Source: Mytilisepta virgata (taxonomy: Eukaryota; Mollusca; Bivalvia; Mytilida; Mytilidae). From it: a stretch of 64,000 nucleotides of DNA. Made by a program: the position numbers and the translations under genes. The DNA is taken from the NCBI GenBank assembly GCA_028015205.1, contig CM051517.1, positions 56,171,455-56,235,454 on the forward strand, written 5' to 3'. How positions within the stretch are numbered: the first letter of the stretch is position 1; each line of letters begins with the position of its first letter. The notes beneath the pieces are model-generated. The model saw only the letters and a program-made list of their open reading frames with translations. It was not told where the DNA came from and made no database searches. Shown piece after piece: positions 1-12,028 of the stretch.

Positions 1-2
1 TC

Positions 3-2275
3 GATCACAAATTAAATGAAATAGAATCTACAACTTTAGAAGGTAAATTAACAATAGGTGAATGTACAAATGCAGTATTTAATATGAAATTAAACAAATC
101 ACCAGGTTTAGATGGCCTATCTGTTGAATTTTACAAAACATTTTGGGATGACCTTACGGATTAAACCGGTTCTTTCAAAAATTATTCACACTGATCAAAA
201 TGGTTATATTAAAAATCGTTATATAGGATTCAACATACGTCAAATTCAAGACATTATTGACTATTCAGAAAAATTTAACATTGAAGGGGCATTACTTTTT
301 GTTGATTTCTCTAAAGCTTTTGATTCCCTGGAATGGACATTTATGTACGAAGCACTGTATAAGTTTGGCTTACCAAATTCCTTTATACAATGGGTTAAGA
401 CTCTATATTATGATATTAAAGGATGCATCATAAATAATGGTTGGATTTCAGCACCATACAACATCTTTCGAGGTATCAGACAAGGCTGTCCTTTAAGTTC
501 ATTAATTTTCATCATAAGTGTAGAAATTCTAGCCTGTAAAATAAGACAAGATAATAATATTAAAGGTTTCCAAATTAAATTAGATTCTATTAATCATTGT
601 CTAAAAATTTCACAACTAGCAGATGACACAACATTATTTCTAAAAACAAAACAAGATATATCTCTAGCCTTAAACCTTTTAGAAACATTTGGTTCACTGT
701 CAGGTCTAAAACTCAATCGTACAAAAACTGAGGGTATATGGTTAGGAAGATTAAAACACTGTAAAGAAAAAGTAGAAAACATTAATTGGAATACAAACCC
801 CATTAAAAGTTTAGGTGTTTATTTTGGAACTGATAAAGAAAAATGTAATGAACTAAATATGGAGAGAATTCTCAACAAATCTGAAAAAACAATAAACTCA
901 TGGAAAAAAGAAAACTTACAATGTTAGGCAAAATAACTGTTGTTAAAAGTTTTATACTACCAAACATTACTTTTCTAGCCTCTGTTGTAACAATTCCTAA
1001 AGAATATCTAAGTAAGTTCAAATCATTAATATATAATTTTATTTGGGACAGTAAATCAGAAAAGATAAGCAGAGTCACTCTTAGTAAACAATATGTAAAT
1101 GGAGGCCTAAAACTAACAAACATTGATGAATTTTTAGCGGCTATAAAACTAACATGGATCAAACGCCTGAAATCAGAAAATCTTGCTAACTGGAAAATAA
1201 TACCATTGTTCTACTTCAACAAATTTGGAAAAAACTTTCTCATCTTTAATATGAAACCTAAATCAATTAATTTAATCAAACAAATACAATACATTTTACC
1301 AGAATTTTATTTAGACATGGTCAAAGTTTGGATAAATATAGATAAACCTCAAAAAGTAAACAGCAAAGATTACAAAATAATCAGACAAGAAATTTTGTGG
1401 GGAAATAATTGTATAAAACATAAAAACCATTGCTTACTCTTCCAACAATGGATTAAAGATGATATAATATTTATTAATGACATAATTGATGAATCTGGTG
1501 AAATTTCAACAAAAATTATTTTAAATAAACTCCCAAAGAAGTCAAATTGGATATCTGAATTTACTTTCCTAAAACAGTCCATCCCTAAAGAATGGATAAA
1601 TACATTAAAAACTGAAAACTCAACAAAAACAAAAGTTAAAAGTGACAGTAATCTTTATTTAAAAAACAAAAGATAAAAAATGAACATACAAGATTTTGAT
1701 ACAAAAAATTTCTACCAATTTTTAAACAATATACATATACAAACCAATCCACCTGCAGGCTTTAACAAATGGAAAAACACATTCAATTTAGAAGACAATC
1801 AATTATTTCAACATGTTTTAAATTTCATTTTTACTCATCTTCAACATAACAAACTGAAAATATTTAGATGGAAAATACTTCACGGTATATTACCAAACAA
1901 ACAAATCCTACATGTCTGGAACATCACAACTGACAACAAATGCACTGTTTGCCATGAAGTAGAAGATTATAAACACTTTTTTCTGACCTGCAACTACTTT
2001 AAATCATTCTGACAAAAAATAAAATTATTACTACACAAACTAAATCTAGGACCACATCTTTTACTCCTTAAACACTTAATATTGGGTTACAAAATAGATG
2101 ATAAAGCATACTATTCTATAAATCTCCTTCTCACAGTCATATTATTTACAATACACAAATGCACATACATATCAGATAACAAACAAAAACAAACCTCTTT
2201 AATATTTTTGTCAAAGAATACAAAGATACAGCGTATGTATACAGAAATGACAAGTTTAAAAAAAGAGCTCTAGCA
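3..2275 (+). pseudogene. L1-like LINE ORF2 remnant (reverse transcriptase to C-terminal zinc motif)
   Basis: This is the 3' part of a non-LTR retrotransposon ORF2, cut by the window edge. The RT core is clear: motif A (FVDFSKAFDSL, about 300-330), motif B (RQGCPLSS, about 478-500) and motif C (LADDTTLF, about 617-640). Downstream there is the long L1/Tx1-type connection region and then a C-x2-C-x7-H-x4-C cluster near 1940-1990. The copy is dead in at least four places. An internal deletion near 159-166 joins the end of the RT N-terminal block (SPGLDG near 101) straight to the KIIHTDQ block, losing the stretch between and changing frame. There is a frameshift in the A-rich run near 902-910, an in-frame TAA at 1674-1676 and an in-frame TGA at 2010-2012. 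After 2275 a short 3' tail with GTAGTAGTAG follows. The clade assignment (L1/Tx1-like) comes from recall of the connection region and is less sure than the RT call. Confidence 0.9.
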
Positions 2276-2631
2276 CTGCTCGATGAAATGACCTAGTTAG
2301 TACATCTACATTTTGTAGTAGTAGTAGTTTTTATTTTCTCTTTTTAAATGTACAAAACCAGTTGTCTCCCATGATAGTGTAAAAAACATATTAGACTAGC
2401 CTGTCTTAATATACAACGTTTAAATGATTACAACGTAATGCAACGTAATGCATTTTCTTTCAATATAAGTAATTACCTTGTATTACAATTCATATATATA
2501 TCCACTATTTTATCATATCATAAAAACAAACACGCCACGTGTATAGTTATCGTTGTCAACAAACCGATCAATAAATTATAAATCTTTTCCGGATATAATT
2601 CCGGGCTTATTTGGGCAATGTGACAATCATA
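2276..2631. other. LINE 3' tail and AT-rich spacer
   Basis: A GTA microrepeat lies at about 2314-2330, probably the end of the LINE. After it there is plain AT-rich DNA with a doubled CAACGTAATG near 2430-2450. No gene was seen. Confidence 0.5.
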
Positions 2632-5600
2632 TGGGTCATTTTGAAAAAATGTGCATTTTTAACTTTGCAAAATTGAGAAAAAACAATTTGTTTGAATCAT
2701 CATATTTATTAAACTTGCAAAATATATGATACTTCTTGAACAAAATACTCAAATATGCAATCTTAACGACATAAAATAACATATCCAACTAAGTCAGACA
2801 TCACGTGACTTTTGTGACGTATACTAGCCGCCATTTTGTATTATATTGCCCCATATAAAATGCATAGGTGCTTCAATTAAGTTTAATTTTCTTATTAACC
2901 TGACCCGTTTTCTAACTTTTGCAAATCAATCCTTGATATTCAAACATATTTCTATCAAACAATGTTGGTCCTAACAGTTTAATTTTCGATTAAATTCCGT
3001 CCCTGGAGAATTGTAAAAAAACGGACTTTTTCTCGTCATTTCCCCGTTGACTCAGTGCTAAATGTACCGATACCCATGTCTACTTGTACAACAAATAAAG
3101 AAATTCCGTAAATAAAATTCAAACTTTGCAACTCGATTTAGTATATTAAAACATATATCTGGCGAAGAATACTACTTAAAACAGTTTAATTTCGGGGCAA
3201 ATTACGTCCACATCGATTTAAAAAAAGTGAATTTTTCGGGATTTTTCAAAATGGCGGACGGCATCATCCCCCATTATCGGCATGGTCTGAGTGGTATTTT
3301 CATATATATATGATAATAAATATGGTATATATTTCAAGCAAAACTTGATCGGTTTCTGTTGTCTAATATGTAGATTTGCATTTGGTATTGCTTTATGTTG
3401 ATGTTTTATTTAAATAGCTTGGTGGCACCATCCATCTATCGTGATTTCATTGTATTTGTTAGTACATAACATTCCTCTACATATGTTTCGACAAGAGAAC
3501 ACTTTTAAATCAAGAGTTATCCGGATCCCCGTCCCTTATCAATTCAAATTATTGTGTAAAATTTTCATATAAATACGATATATCTATATAATTTTTCGAT
3601 AAATTGTTGAAATGCAGTACCTCAAATATCCCGTAATTTCTCCTAATACACAACCGATAGTCGGTGTTATGTACATATTTTTTGAGTGCATATCTTTTCA
3701 GCAAATGATTACTCGATAGTTAAATTTTAGTTGTACCTCCGTGTCATTTCATTTGAAAATTGGGTCATTTTCGATCAGATTTGTTTAATTTCAAAATGGC
3801 GGTACTCATCCCAATCACCTTCTACCTTTTCAAAACGAAATAAATATCGTTTATACGATCAAAGAGAATTAATTATAAATATATCATATTTTTACCATAT
3901 AAAATGGTAAAAAGATAAATTATTAATTTAAAATAAATTAAAATGTTACTTATCTGAAACATTTGAAATCTCTGCATTGAAATTTGTGACCACCTTATAT
4001 ACACCTCTTTATTAAAATGCTGCATTAATTATTTTAAAATGCAGCGTTATAAAAATTTGAAACCCCGCTGTTTTTGTCAGCAAAACGGTGTACCTGTATT
4101 AATATCTGTGTACCTTAAAGGTTGGAACAATAAACATCCGGACAGTCAAGGTACAATATACATGACAAATCGTTTATTAGTTATAATTACCTGAAAAACA
4201 CAACATGTACGGAGAACAAATTTCTTTACCTGTAAATTTACTTCAGATAAAAAAAATCACACAAATCTTAACTAAAAAATAATTCGTTTTCCTTGTGGGT
4301 TAAAAAAATGAGAAAAAAAAATTGCTGTTTTGTATAAATTGGTCATAAATTTAATATTATTAATTATTGTCATAATTTCATATATTGAAATTATAATCGA
4401 TGTGAAATGTTACTACATATTTAAAAAAAAAGTTTTTAAAAGTTATGAAAAAGTGAAGACGAGGAGTACATTGTACGTGCCATAATCAATACAGAGTTAT
4501 CGAACATGAAAATGACCGACATAGTTGGGTATGAAATATTATTGACACATTTTCTACTGATGGTGCAAAATTTTGTCTATCCTGTTACCATATTTGTGAG
4601 AATTTTTCTACTATTAACAGAAAAAATGTGAAAAACGTATTGATTATTTCTCAAAGGTACGTTAGCGGTGCTTCAGAAAACAATAACAGAATATTTAATT
4701 TCTTTGCATTAACGGGATAAAAATATCACTTAATATTGTGTCCTGAAAAAACTATATAAAAAAAGATTTTCAAATGCTGCAAAAATTGCTACAATCAACG
4801 CAAAACCAACTGAAACATTTCCTTATATTCGGCTTATATTGGACTTTTGAATCAATCCATCACTTAGTTCTTTGATTACATATAATTTTAGTAAAACGCT
4901 ATTTTCTATGGTAACAGGAACGGACATCGAAGGTTTACATATACATATTTGTCTATCCTGTTACCAAGTTGGGGTAACAGAACAGACAGTAACAGGATAG
5001 ACAAAATTATATGTTTATTGGTTCTATTGCAAAACAGCAATTGAACTCCCCTCGCATAGTTGTTTGTTTTTTTCTTAAAGATATGAAGACTATCAAATGT
5101 TTCATTTCATTTTCAAATATTTCATAATGTCTACAGATACATAGTTGTTTATTCTTATACTTAATCTGTCTATCCTGTTACTTTATTCAAGGTAACAGGA
5201 TGGACAAAATTATATGTTTATTGATTATATTTCGAAATAACAGCTCCCCGTACACCGATGTATGGTTTTTTCAGTTAGGGTTCTTTGTTTCCAAACAGTT
5301 AGTGACCCTTTTGAGAACGTATGGAGGTAGTAATGTATAAATTTGTTGGTAACATGATAGACATTTTAAAAGGGTACGCTATCAGTTTGACTTACTTTTC
5401 TGGTTATAACTTCGCGTCTGTTTCTTCTAACGTTCTATTGTTTTGGTTGTAATTTGGAAAATATTTGTACTTTTTATTTCATCATAGAAGATATTCCTAT
5501 TTGCAGGCAAAAATTTGCTCTGCAAAATTAGCACCGGTAACAGGACAGACATGCATTTCATGGACGCCAACATAATTTACATTTTTATGAGCAGATATAT

Positions 5601-5917
5601 ATATATCTTCAAGACTTTACATTCTTGTTAAAATTCAATTATATGCTATTCAAAAAAATAATTTTGCCGATTTGAAAACTTACAAAAAATCATTGAAAAA
5701 TAATGTGCAAACATGGTTCTCTCTGTCCGGACACTCGCAAATTGCTCAAAATTGGGCTTTAAAATCAATTTATTTTGGATCGCAAGGAGATCGTTCTCAT
5801 TCTAGATTTGAAAAATTTGCGAACTTTTGTTTAAGCACAAAAAAATAATGCCATTGTGTCTGAATATTTTTCTAACATAGGTGGACAGGAAAATGGACTT
5901 TTTTTGAAAATGACCCA
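2632..5917. mobile_element. 3.3-kb non-autonomous DNA transposon with TGGGTCATTTT inverted ends and TA target duplication
   Basis: The left end reads TGGGTCATTTTGAAAAAATG and the right end, inverted, TGGGTCATTTTCAAAAAAAG. The first 11 bases are identical and similarity continues for about 25. Each end is flanked by TA (2630-2631 and 5918-5919), which suggests a TA target duplication as in mariner-type or other TA-inserting families. No open frame over 60 codons and no transposase motif is present, so it would need an enzyme in trans. Two internal segments near 3247 and 3793 share AAAATGGCGG followed by CATCCC. The right third carries a cluster of a 16-bp motif, listed separately. The alternative is that two unrelated repeats give the inverted ends by chance; the length of the match makes that less likely. 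Confidence 0.6.
4574..5551. repeat. Cluster of a 16-bp motif (TGTCTATCCTGTTACC) in both orientations
   Basis: Forward copies are at 4574-4589, 4950-4965 and 5167-5181. Reverse copies (GGTAACAGGATAGACA and variants) are at about 4910-4926, 4972-4988, 4989-5003, 5191-5206, 5348-5363 and 5536-5551. Two forward/reverse pairs (4950/4972-5003 and 5167/5191) are only 6-25 bases apart and can form hairpins. The sequence AAAATTATATGTTTATTG follows two of the reverse copies (5004 and about 5207). Such spacing resembles subterminal protein-binding sites of a transposon, but that role is inferred. Confidence 0.75.
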
Positions 5918-6366
5918 TATATCAGAATTTTAATAATTTCAAACAAAAAACAAAAAAAAAATAAATATGAAGGAAATATGATAAAATAAATATATTAACA
6001 TGCAATTGAAAACTATATGTAATTAATATGTAATGTTTTATTATTTAATTAGTTGAATCCTCTGGTTCATCTGATTTATTTAATTCATACGGAAGTACCT
6101 AATTGGGATCGTTGTACCATTTAGGAGATTGTTAACAACATGTTGTGCAATAAATGATGTTTTGTTGTTAAAAAAAAAAAAAAGAAAGAAAATTTGCTTC
6201 GATTTAAGAGCTCAGATTTGAATAATAAGATATATTCAGCATGCACATATTTTAAAGAGGACGTATTTATGTTAGGTGAGCGATACAGGGTTACCCGAGC
6301 CTCTAGTTTTAACTGATCTGATACATTTTTTGATATGTCTTTTTCATTTTTTATTCTTATTTTCAG
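5918..6366. other. AT-rich spacer with a short repeat relic and a splice acceptor
   Basis: The stretch is AT-rich, with a poly(A)-like run at about 6171-6195. Near 6274-6307 there is GGTGAGCGATACAGG followed by a GAGCCTCT motif, a short repeat tail that recurs at 10,339. The last 20 bases are a pyrimidine-rich tract ending in CAG at 6366, a good acceptor for the recombinase exon that follows. Confidence 0.5.
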
Positions 6367-7640
6367 AAAACGTTGTAAATGAGCCGAAGTCCGACGACAG
6401 ATTTGCTTTTATGACTGAAGACGAAATAAAGAACCAAATGCAAGTGCACGTACCAAATAATACTAGGCGTAAAGCGCAATGGGCCAAAAATTTATACGAT
6501 TCATGGAAAACAGCAGCGAGACATCAAAATTTTGATTATTTTTTTAAAAGCGCACTTGAAAAAGACTTCCTACAAATGAACGACGACGATCTGATTTTAG
6601 TTTTGCCTGTATTCTTCACATCTGTCAAGAGGCAAGACGGAGAAGATTACCAATCAGATACCATTTTTTCAATTGCATGTGGTTTAGTAAAATATTTTGA
6701 AATCCACGGAAAATCATTCCCCTTGATGTCTGATGAAAAATTCAAATGCGTTAGAAATTGTATAAGTAATACAATGCGAAAAAAGGTCCAAGCAGGTGTA
6801 GGTTTATTTAAGAAAAAAGCTGAAGTTATCTCCCCTGAAGTATAGGAATATCTTTGGACTAACGGGCATTTAGGGTCCGATACACCTGAAAAACTTGTCA
6901 GGACTTTATTATGGCTGATTGGAATAAACTTTGGCTTCAGAGGTGGTGCAGAACATCGTAATCTGTCATTCGACAATTTTTTGATTTTTAAAGATAAAAA
7001 TGACAATGACGTTTTGAAATATACGGAATCAATTTCCAAAACTTACAGAGGAGGGTTAGAGCATAGAAACGTCGAACCACATTCAGCCAATGCTTTTTCA
7101 AACAACACTTCTCCGGAAAGGTGTATAGTCCATTTGTTTAGATTGTACCTTAGCAAACTGCCGACAGACAGGCCTAAATCGGCCTTTTATTTTAAGCCAC
7201 TAGTCCGAAAACAAAACGAGGACATCTGGTTCAGCAAGCAGCCCATAGGTAAACATAAACTAGACAACATAGTAAAAAACTTGATGAACGATGCAGGCGT
7301 TCCTGGTTTCTTCACCAACCACAGTCTAAGGGCAACAACTGCTACAAGGCTGTTCAATGCCGGTGTTCCAGAGCAGCTTGTACGGGAACAAACTGGACAC
7401 CGAAGTAATGCCATATGGTCATATAATAGACCAGATGAACAGAATAAAAGAAAAGTTTCTGAAATACTTCAGCTTCAGGAAACCAAGGAAGTAAAGAAAC
7501 ACGTCAAGCTTGACAAACCAACATCGGACATGAATGTACCGATATCTTGCACGCCCACGACGCTCGACATTGCCAAGTCCGAATCGCATAATATTTCTTT
7601 TGTATTTAACAACTCAAATATCACTCTTAACTTTAAATGA
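6367..7640 (+). pseudogene. DUF3504/Crypton-like tyrosine recombinase exon with one in-frame stop
   Basis: A single reading frame runs from the acceptor at 6366/6367 to the stop at 7638-7640, broken only by TAG at 6843-6845. The first Met in frame is at 6412. The C-terminal half carries the tyrosine recombinase residues: a box-I Arg in FGFRGGAEHRNL (about 6925-6965), HSLRATTATRLF (His codon 7320, Arg codon 7329), GHRSN (His codon 7398) and the Tyr codon at 7422. This arrangement matches the DUF3504 family found in Cryptons and in the animal proteins ZMYM, QRICH1 and KIAA1958-like, which descend from Cryptons. The family cuts and joins DNA through the tyrosine, although domesticated members act in transcription. 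The first ~160 codons resemble the family's N-terminal helical DNA-binding part. Any upstream exon is not identifiable. It may be a young pseudogene, a polymorphic null or an assembly error, since all catalytic residues remain. Confidence 0.8.
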
Positions 7641-8025
7641 TGTTATCTGGTAAATAAAACTGTATATAATTTCTACTTTATTTTGCATAGTCTTTTAAAC
7701 ATAAACGCTGCTGGCAGCTTTCCTCTGCTATTGGTGGCAAAGTTTGATCGTCCGTTGTCCATTGTCAGCTTGAGTTTTTGTGGTTATAACATTGTTTATA
7801 AGACTAGAGCATTGAATAAATCAAAATGGCATTATATATGAAAAAACGAAGGAATTGGGGTAAATGTCGAGGAGCCAACATTCCATTTCCAAATGACCAA
7901 AAAAAAAACATCTTATTTATAGATTTTTTAAAAAGAAGTCAATCATGGCACTTAACTGTGCACGTGAATACATTTTACCTATTATTTTCTGGACAATAGC
8001 CTTTGTAAAAGTAGGGGTGATCTGG
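7641..8025. other. Non-coding spacer
   Basis: The 3' flank of the recombinase exon. AAATAAAAC at about 7651-7660 could serve as its poly(A) signal region. Nothing else is recognisable. Confidence 0.4.
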
Positions 8026-8054
8026 CAGGGGTGATCCGACTCAGATCACCCCTG
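8026..8054. repeat. Hairpin CAGGGGTGATC/GATCACCCCTG
   Basis: A perfect 11-bp stem with a 7-base loop. A second partial copy (AGGGGTGATC) precedes it, and CCTTTGT/ACAAAGG flank the whole, so it is probably the core of a small decayed fold-back element. Confidence 0.6.
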
Positions 8055-8084
8055 CTAGAACAAAGGAGCTGGGATGTAAATATT

Positions 8085-8560
8085 TAACTTAGTTCGGCTG
8101 TGTAAGGAATCTTGGTTGACAGTCCAGGTCAACGGACATATTTCTAACTGAGAACCATCTAAGGACCATTATTGCTAAGTCTTGTTCCAACTAAGTGGTT
8201 TCAGACAAGAAGTTTTTTTAATGAAGTTTCCCTTACAGTCCTATATTAAACTAAGTTCGGCTGTAGCGGCCATCTTGGTTGATAATCCGGATGATCGGAC
8301 ACAATTCTGAAAGAGGACCATCTGAGGACCGATGCTGCCATGTTTAGTTCCGATTGGCTCAGTAGTTTCAGACGAGCAGATTTTTTAGTTAATTTCCCAT
8401 AAGGTCCTATGTTAAACACGTTTGGCTGTGGCGGCCATCTTGGTTCACAGTCCACGAAATCGGACACATTTCTGAAAGAGGACCTCCAAATCTTCCAATT
8501 GGTCAAGTGGTTTGGCCATCTTGGTTGACAGTTCGGGTCATCGGACACAATTCTAAAACT
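8085..8560. repeat. Three tandem ~160-bp units (GGCCATCTTGGTTGACAGTC type)
   Basis: Units begin near 8090, 8252 and 8413. Each carries a TTCGGCTGT start, a CCATCTTGGTT core, a CGGACACA box and a GAGGACCATCT box, and ends with a segment of the AGTGGTTTCAGACGAGAAG type. A further partial unit is at 9060-9140, and diverged ones at 10,375-10,500 and 10,840-10,990. Small open frames here are accidental. Confidence 0.75.
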
Positions 8561-8764
8561 TTACAATCCCATTTTTTAGCGCAATATTCCAGAAACGCCG
8601 GCGTATGGTGTATATATTTCACAACTCATACGTTATTCAAAAGCTTGTGACAAATACATTGACTTCCTGGACAGAACCCGGCTCCTAACAGAAAAAATGC
8701 TCATAAATGGGTATGTTGGAGTCATCCTTATTAAAAGTTTTATGGACGTCATCATGACTTGGTT

Positions 8765-9061
8765 GACAGGTATGAAAAAACCGTTTTCCAAATGAAAATG
8801 GACCTGTTCCATTGATGTTATCCCTTCCTCATACCGGATTTGATATGGGCAGCATGGCGGGTGTCCTGCAGGAAGCAGAGACTCTTCCGGACCACCTGAG
8901 TCTACCCGGTTTTTTGATGGGGTCTATGTTATTCATATGTTTTTAGTTTTTAATTGTAGGGCATATATTGTTTTGGTCTTGTCTTCGTTGTTCTCCGGAG
9001 TTTGTCAGTTGTTTCGATTGTTCCCTCCTTCGAATATCCCTTTGGTATTTCTTGACTTTAC
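8765..9061 (+). repeat. Dispersed ~300-bp repeat, copy 1
   Basis: The segment from AAAAAACCGTTTTCCAAATG to AAATATCCC...CTTGACTTTACT is present as its reverse complement at 21,636-21,950 with many point differences. It contains short open frames in both copies that are not conserved, so it looks like a non-coding piece of an interspersed repeat. Confidence 0.75.
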
Positions 9062-9199
9062 TAACAGAGGACCATCTAAGGACCATTGCTGCCAAGTCTG
9101 GTTCCACTTGGTCAAGTGGTTTCATGCAAGATTTTTCAATGAATTTTCCCGTCGTCCCTCGTCCGGCGTCGTCGATAACTTTTCACAAAATGATCTTCC

Positions 9200-10300
9200 T
9201 CTTGAGAACCACTGAACAGAATGAAACCGAATTATGCAGCGATATTCCCTACAAGGTTCGGTCCAAGTGTTTTAACTTTGGTTCTAGTTTGTCGAAAAAC
9301 ATGGCCGCTATGGCGTTTTCTAATTTCTGATTTGCTGAATTAAAAAAAAAACTTCTTCTGAAGAAACTAAACTTTATATTTATGTTCCTATGAAGGTTCT
9401 GACCAAGTGTTGTTACTTAAGTGCAGATCTGTCATCCAACATGGCTGCCAGAGGGTGATTTAGTTTAAAATGGGACCCTATGGGAAATACATACAAACAT
9501 CTTATTCTAGAGAATCGCTGAATGGATTGAAACCAAACATGGCACGTACATGTATGTTCCTTATGAGGTGCTGACCAAGTGTAGCTTCTTTGTTGCTGAT
9601 CCATCATCCAAGATGACCACCAGTGGGTGACTTAGTCTAAAATAGAACCCCATGAGAAATACATACACAAATCCTTTTCTAGAGAACAGCTGATTTGATT
9701 TAAACCCAACACGGCATGAATGTTCCTTCTGAGATGCTGACCAGGTGTTGCTACTTGAATGTCGATCAATCATCCAAGATGGCCGCCAGCGGGGGACTTA
9801 GTCTAACATAGAACCGTATGGGAAATACATACAAAAATCTTCTTCTGGAGAACCGCTCAATCAATTGAAACCAAACATGACATGAATGTTCCTTATGAGG
9901 TGGTGACTAAGTGTTATTACTTTGTTGCCGATCTGTTATTCAAGATGGCCGCCAGTGGGGGACTTAGTTTAACATAGAGCCCTATGCGAAATACATACAA
10001 TAGGGATCCGCTGAATGTATTAAAAAAAAACATGGTATGAATGTTTTTTCTTGATGTGTTGTTACTTTGATGCCGATCCGCCATGCACGGTAGCCTCCAG
10101 CAGAATATCTTCTAGAGAACTGCTGAATGGACTGAAACCGAACATTGTACGAATGCTCCTTATGACGATCTGACAAGTGTTTATACTTTGATGCCGACCT
10201 GTTATCCATGATGACTTTATGACCCTATGGGAATTACATACAAACGGCGTCTTCTTGAAAATTAATGAATGGATTAAAACCAAACATGGCATGGACGTGA
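9200..10300. repeat. Tandem ~170-bp repeat array
   Basis: The box GAACCGCTGAATGGATTGAA recurs, diverged, near 9204, 9511, 9683, 9850, 10,006, 10,117 and 10,257. The best-preserved period is about 156-172 bp. Each unit also carries a CATGAATGTTCCTTATGAG box, a CCAAGATGGCCGCCAG box and a CCTATGGGAAATACATAC box. Later units are shortened. Confidence 0.8.
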
Positions 10301-10338
10301 ATCTCAAGGCACTTTAGAAATGAACAAATGGAAACATC

Positions 10339-11052
10339 AGGTGAGCGATACAGGCTCCTGGGAGCCTCTGGTTAGTAACATCGGTTGGAAGTCGGGGAAG
10401 CCGGACATACTTTTCGAAGTGGGCCATCCAAGGACCATTCCACCAAAGTTTGGTCCCAACTGGCCCAGTGGTTTCAGATGAGAAGATCGTTAAAAGAAAG
10501 TTTACGCAGGAGGCCGACTTTAAAGGGCAAAAACTCCTATAAGGGATAATTCAATGATTTTGGTCATGTTAACTCATTTGTTGATCTTATTTTGTTGAAC
10601 TTTTTTTGCTGTTTACGGTTTGTCTTTATCTATAATAATATTCATTATAATAACCTAAAACTGCAAAATGTTCTTAAAATTAACAATTCAATGGAATACA
10701 TGTAACCCAACAACGGGTTGACCGATTCGTCTGAAGATTTCATGGCAGTAGATCTTGGCCCGACGAATATTTGCTCTAGATGCTTTAGTTTTTGAGATAT
10801 AAGACAAAAACTGCAGTTTACCACTTTGTTCTATTTTTAGCCATGTCGGCCATGTTGGTTGGTAGGCGAAGTCATCGGACACATTTGTTAAACTAGATAC
10901 CTTAATGATGCTTGTGGCCATGTTGTATTCCATTTGGCCCAGTAGTTTCAGAGGAGAAGATTATTGTAAAATTTTAACAGACGACGGACGACGACGGGCG
11001 CCAAATAATGAAAATAGCTCACTAGCATTGACCCTTTGGGTCAGGTGAGCTA
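10339..11052. repeat. Composite repeat relics ending in GGTGAGCGATACAGG and CAGGTGAGCT
   Basis: At 10,339 there is GGTGAGCGATACAGG with a small inverted GAGCCTC motif, as at 6274. Two diverged copies of the ~160-bp unit follow (10,375-10,500 and 10,840-10,990). The block closes with GACGACGGACGACGACGGGC and a CAGGTGAGCT tail at about 11,042. This looks like the 3' end of an interspersed element. Confidence 0.55.
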
Positions 11053-11351
11053 AAAAGGGAAAAATACAATGTAGGTTCATTGGCCGATTACTTGTTGTAG
11101 TCAATATACCGTTTACCCTCCATGAAAAGATCAACGGAAGATATGGACAAACAGAAATACAGGCAACATTGTACATGTCCAAATTAATACTAGATCACTG
11201 TGGATTTCCATAAAAGACTTTTTGTATGACAAGTGTTTTTTATTATCCAAATTTTCATCAACATTTGGTTACTCATCCTTGAACTACTGTATACTTCAAG
11301 AAGGCATTACGATCAACAGCATTCAAACTGTTGACAATAATAAACACTTGC
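11053..11351. other. Spacer, nothing recognised
   Basis: AT-rich sequence without long frames or clear repeats. Confidence 0.4.
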
Positions 11352-11354
11352 TAA

Positions 11355-11627
11355 GGGAGCAACAATTTGATTTTTATGGGGGGCTAGGATCAAATTTTTG
11401 ATCCTGTAAATTTTTTGTCGAACGTTTGGCCCTGGATTTTTTTTCGGCCGCAATTGCGTCCTAAATTATTATTTTCATTTAAACTAAAACATTTCCTGGT
11501 GACACAGGTCCTGTATTTTTTTCACTACTAAAGTGACCCGGTCTTTTTATTTTGCAAAAATCCTGGTTCTGCCTTTTTACTTCAAATTTGATCCTAGCCC
11601 ACCCATAAAAATCAAATGGTTGCTCCC
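11355..11627. mobile_element. 273-bp MITE with GGGAGCAAC ends and TAA target duplication (PIF/Harbinger-like)
   Basis: Inverted ends of about 42 bp begin GGGAGCAACAATTTGATTTT on the left and GGGAGCAACCATTTGATTTT on the right strand. They run on through GGGCTAGGATCAAA with one or two differences. TAA lies on both sides (11,352-11,354 and 11,628-11,630). A 3-bp TWA duplication is typical of PIF/Harbinger. There is no coding capacity. Confidence 0.85.
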
Positions 11628-11630
11628 TAA

Positions 11631-12024
11631 TACAAACCTATTATGGAAATTGCTAATCCCCACCAATACAATTCGGCTTCTGCACGCGGACTGACTTTTT
11701 GCAGGTATTTCTTTTTCGATCAAAAGAAGCTTTTACAGTCTTCAGTTCGATTACATCATAGCCACATACAGGGAATTCAAATGATTGCTTTCCGATTTCC
11801 GTTCTATTCAATATTAGGTACAAACTTTAATTCAGTATTAATGAACTAAAGGAAAAGTACATCAAAGGATTAACTAACGATAATTGACACTACGGCTAAC
11901 CAAATACTTTTGTTGAAAAGAGCCTTGCGTCACAAATCTGTATTACCCGAGAGATAAATGACATTTGCAAGCTAATGAAAAAATTTGAAGCTCATCTAAA
12001 GTTTATAAATAGGTCATTAGTAGC
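11631..12024. other. Spacer before the LTR element
   Basis: AT-rich DNA with no gene evidence. A small frame near 11,643-11,849 has no features that suggest a protein. Confidence 0.4.
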
Positions 12025-12028
12025 ACAT

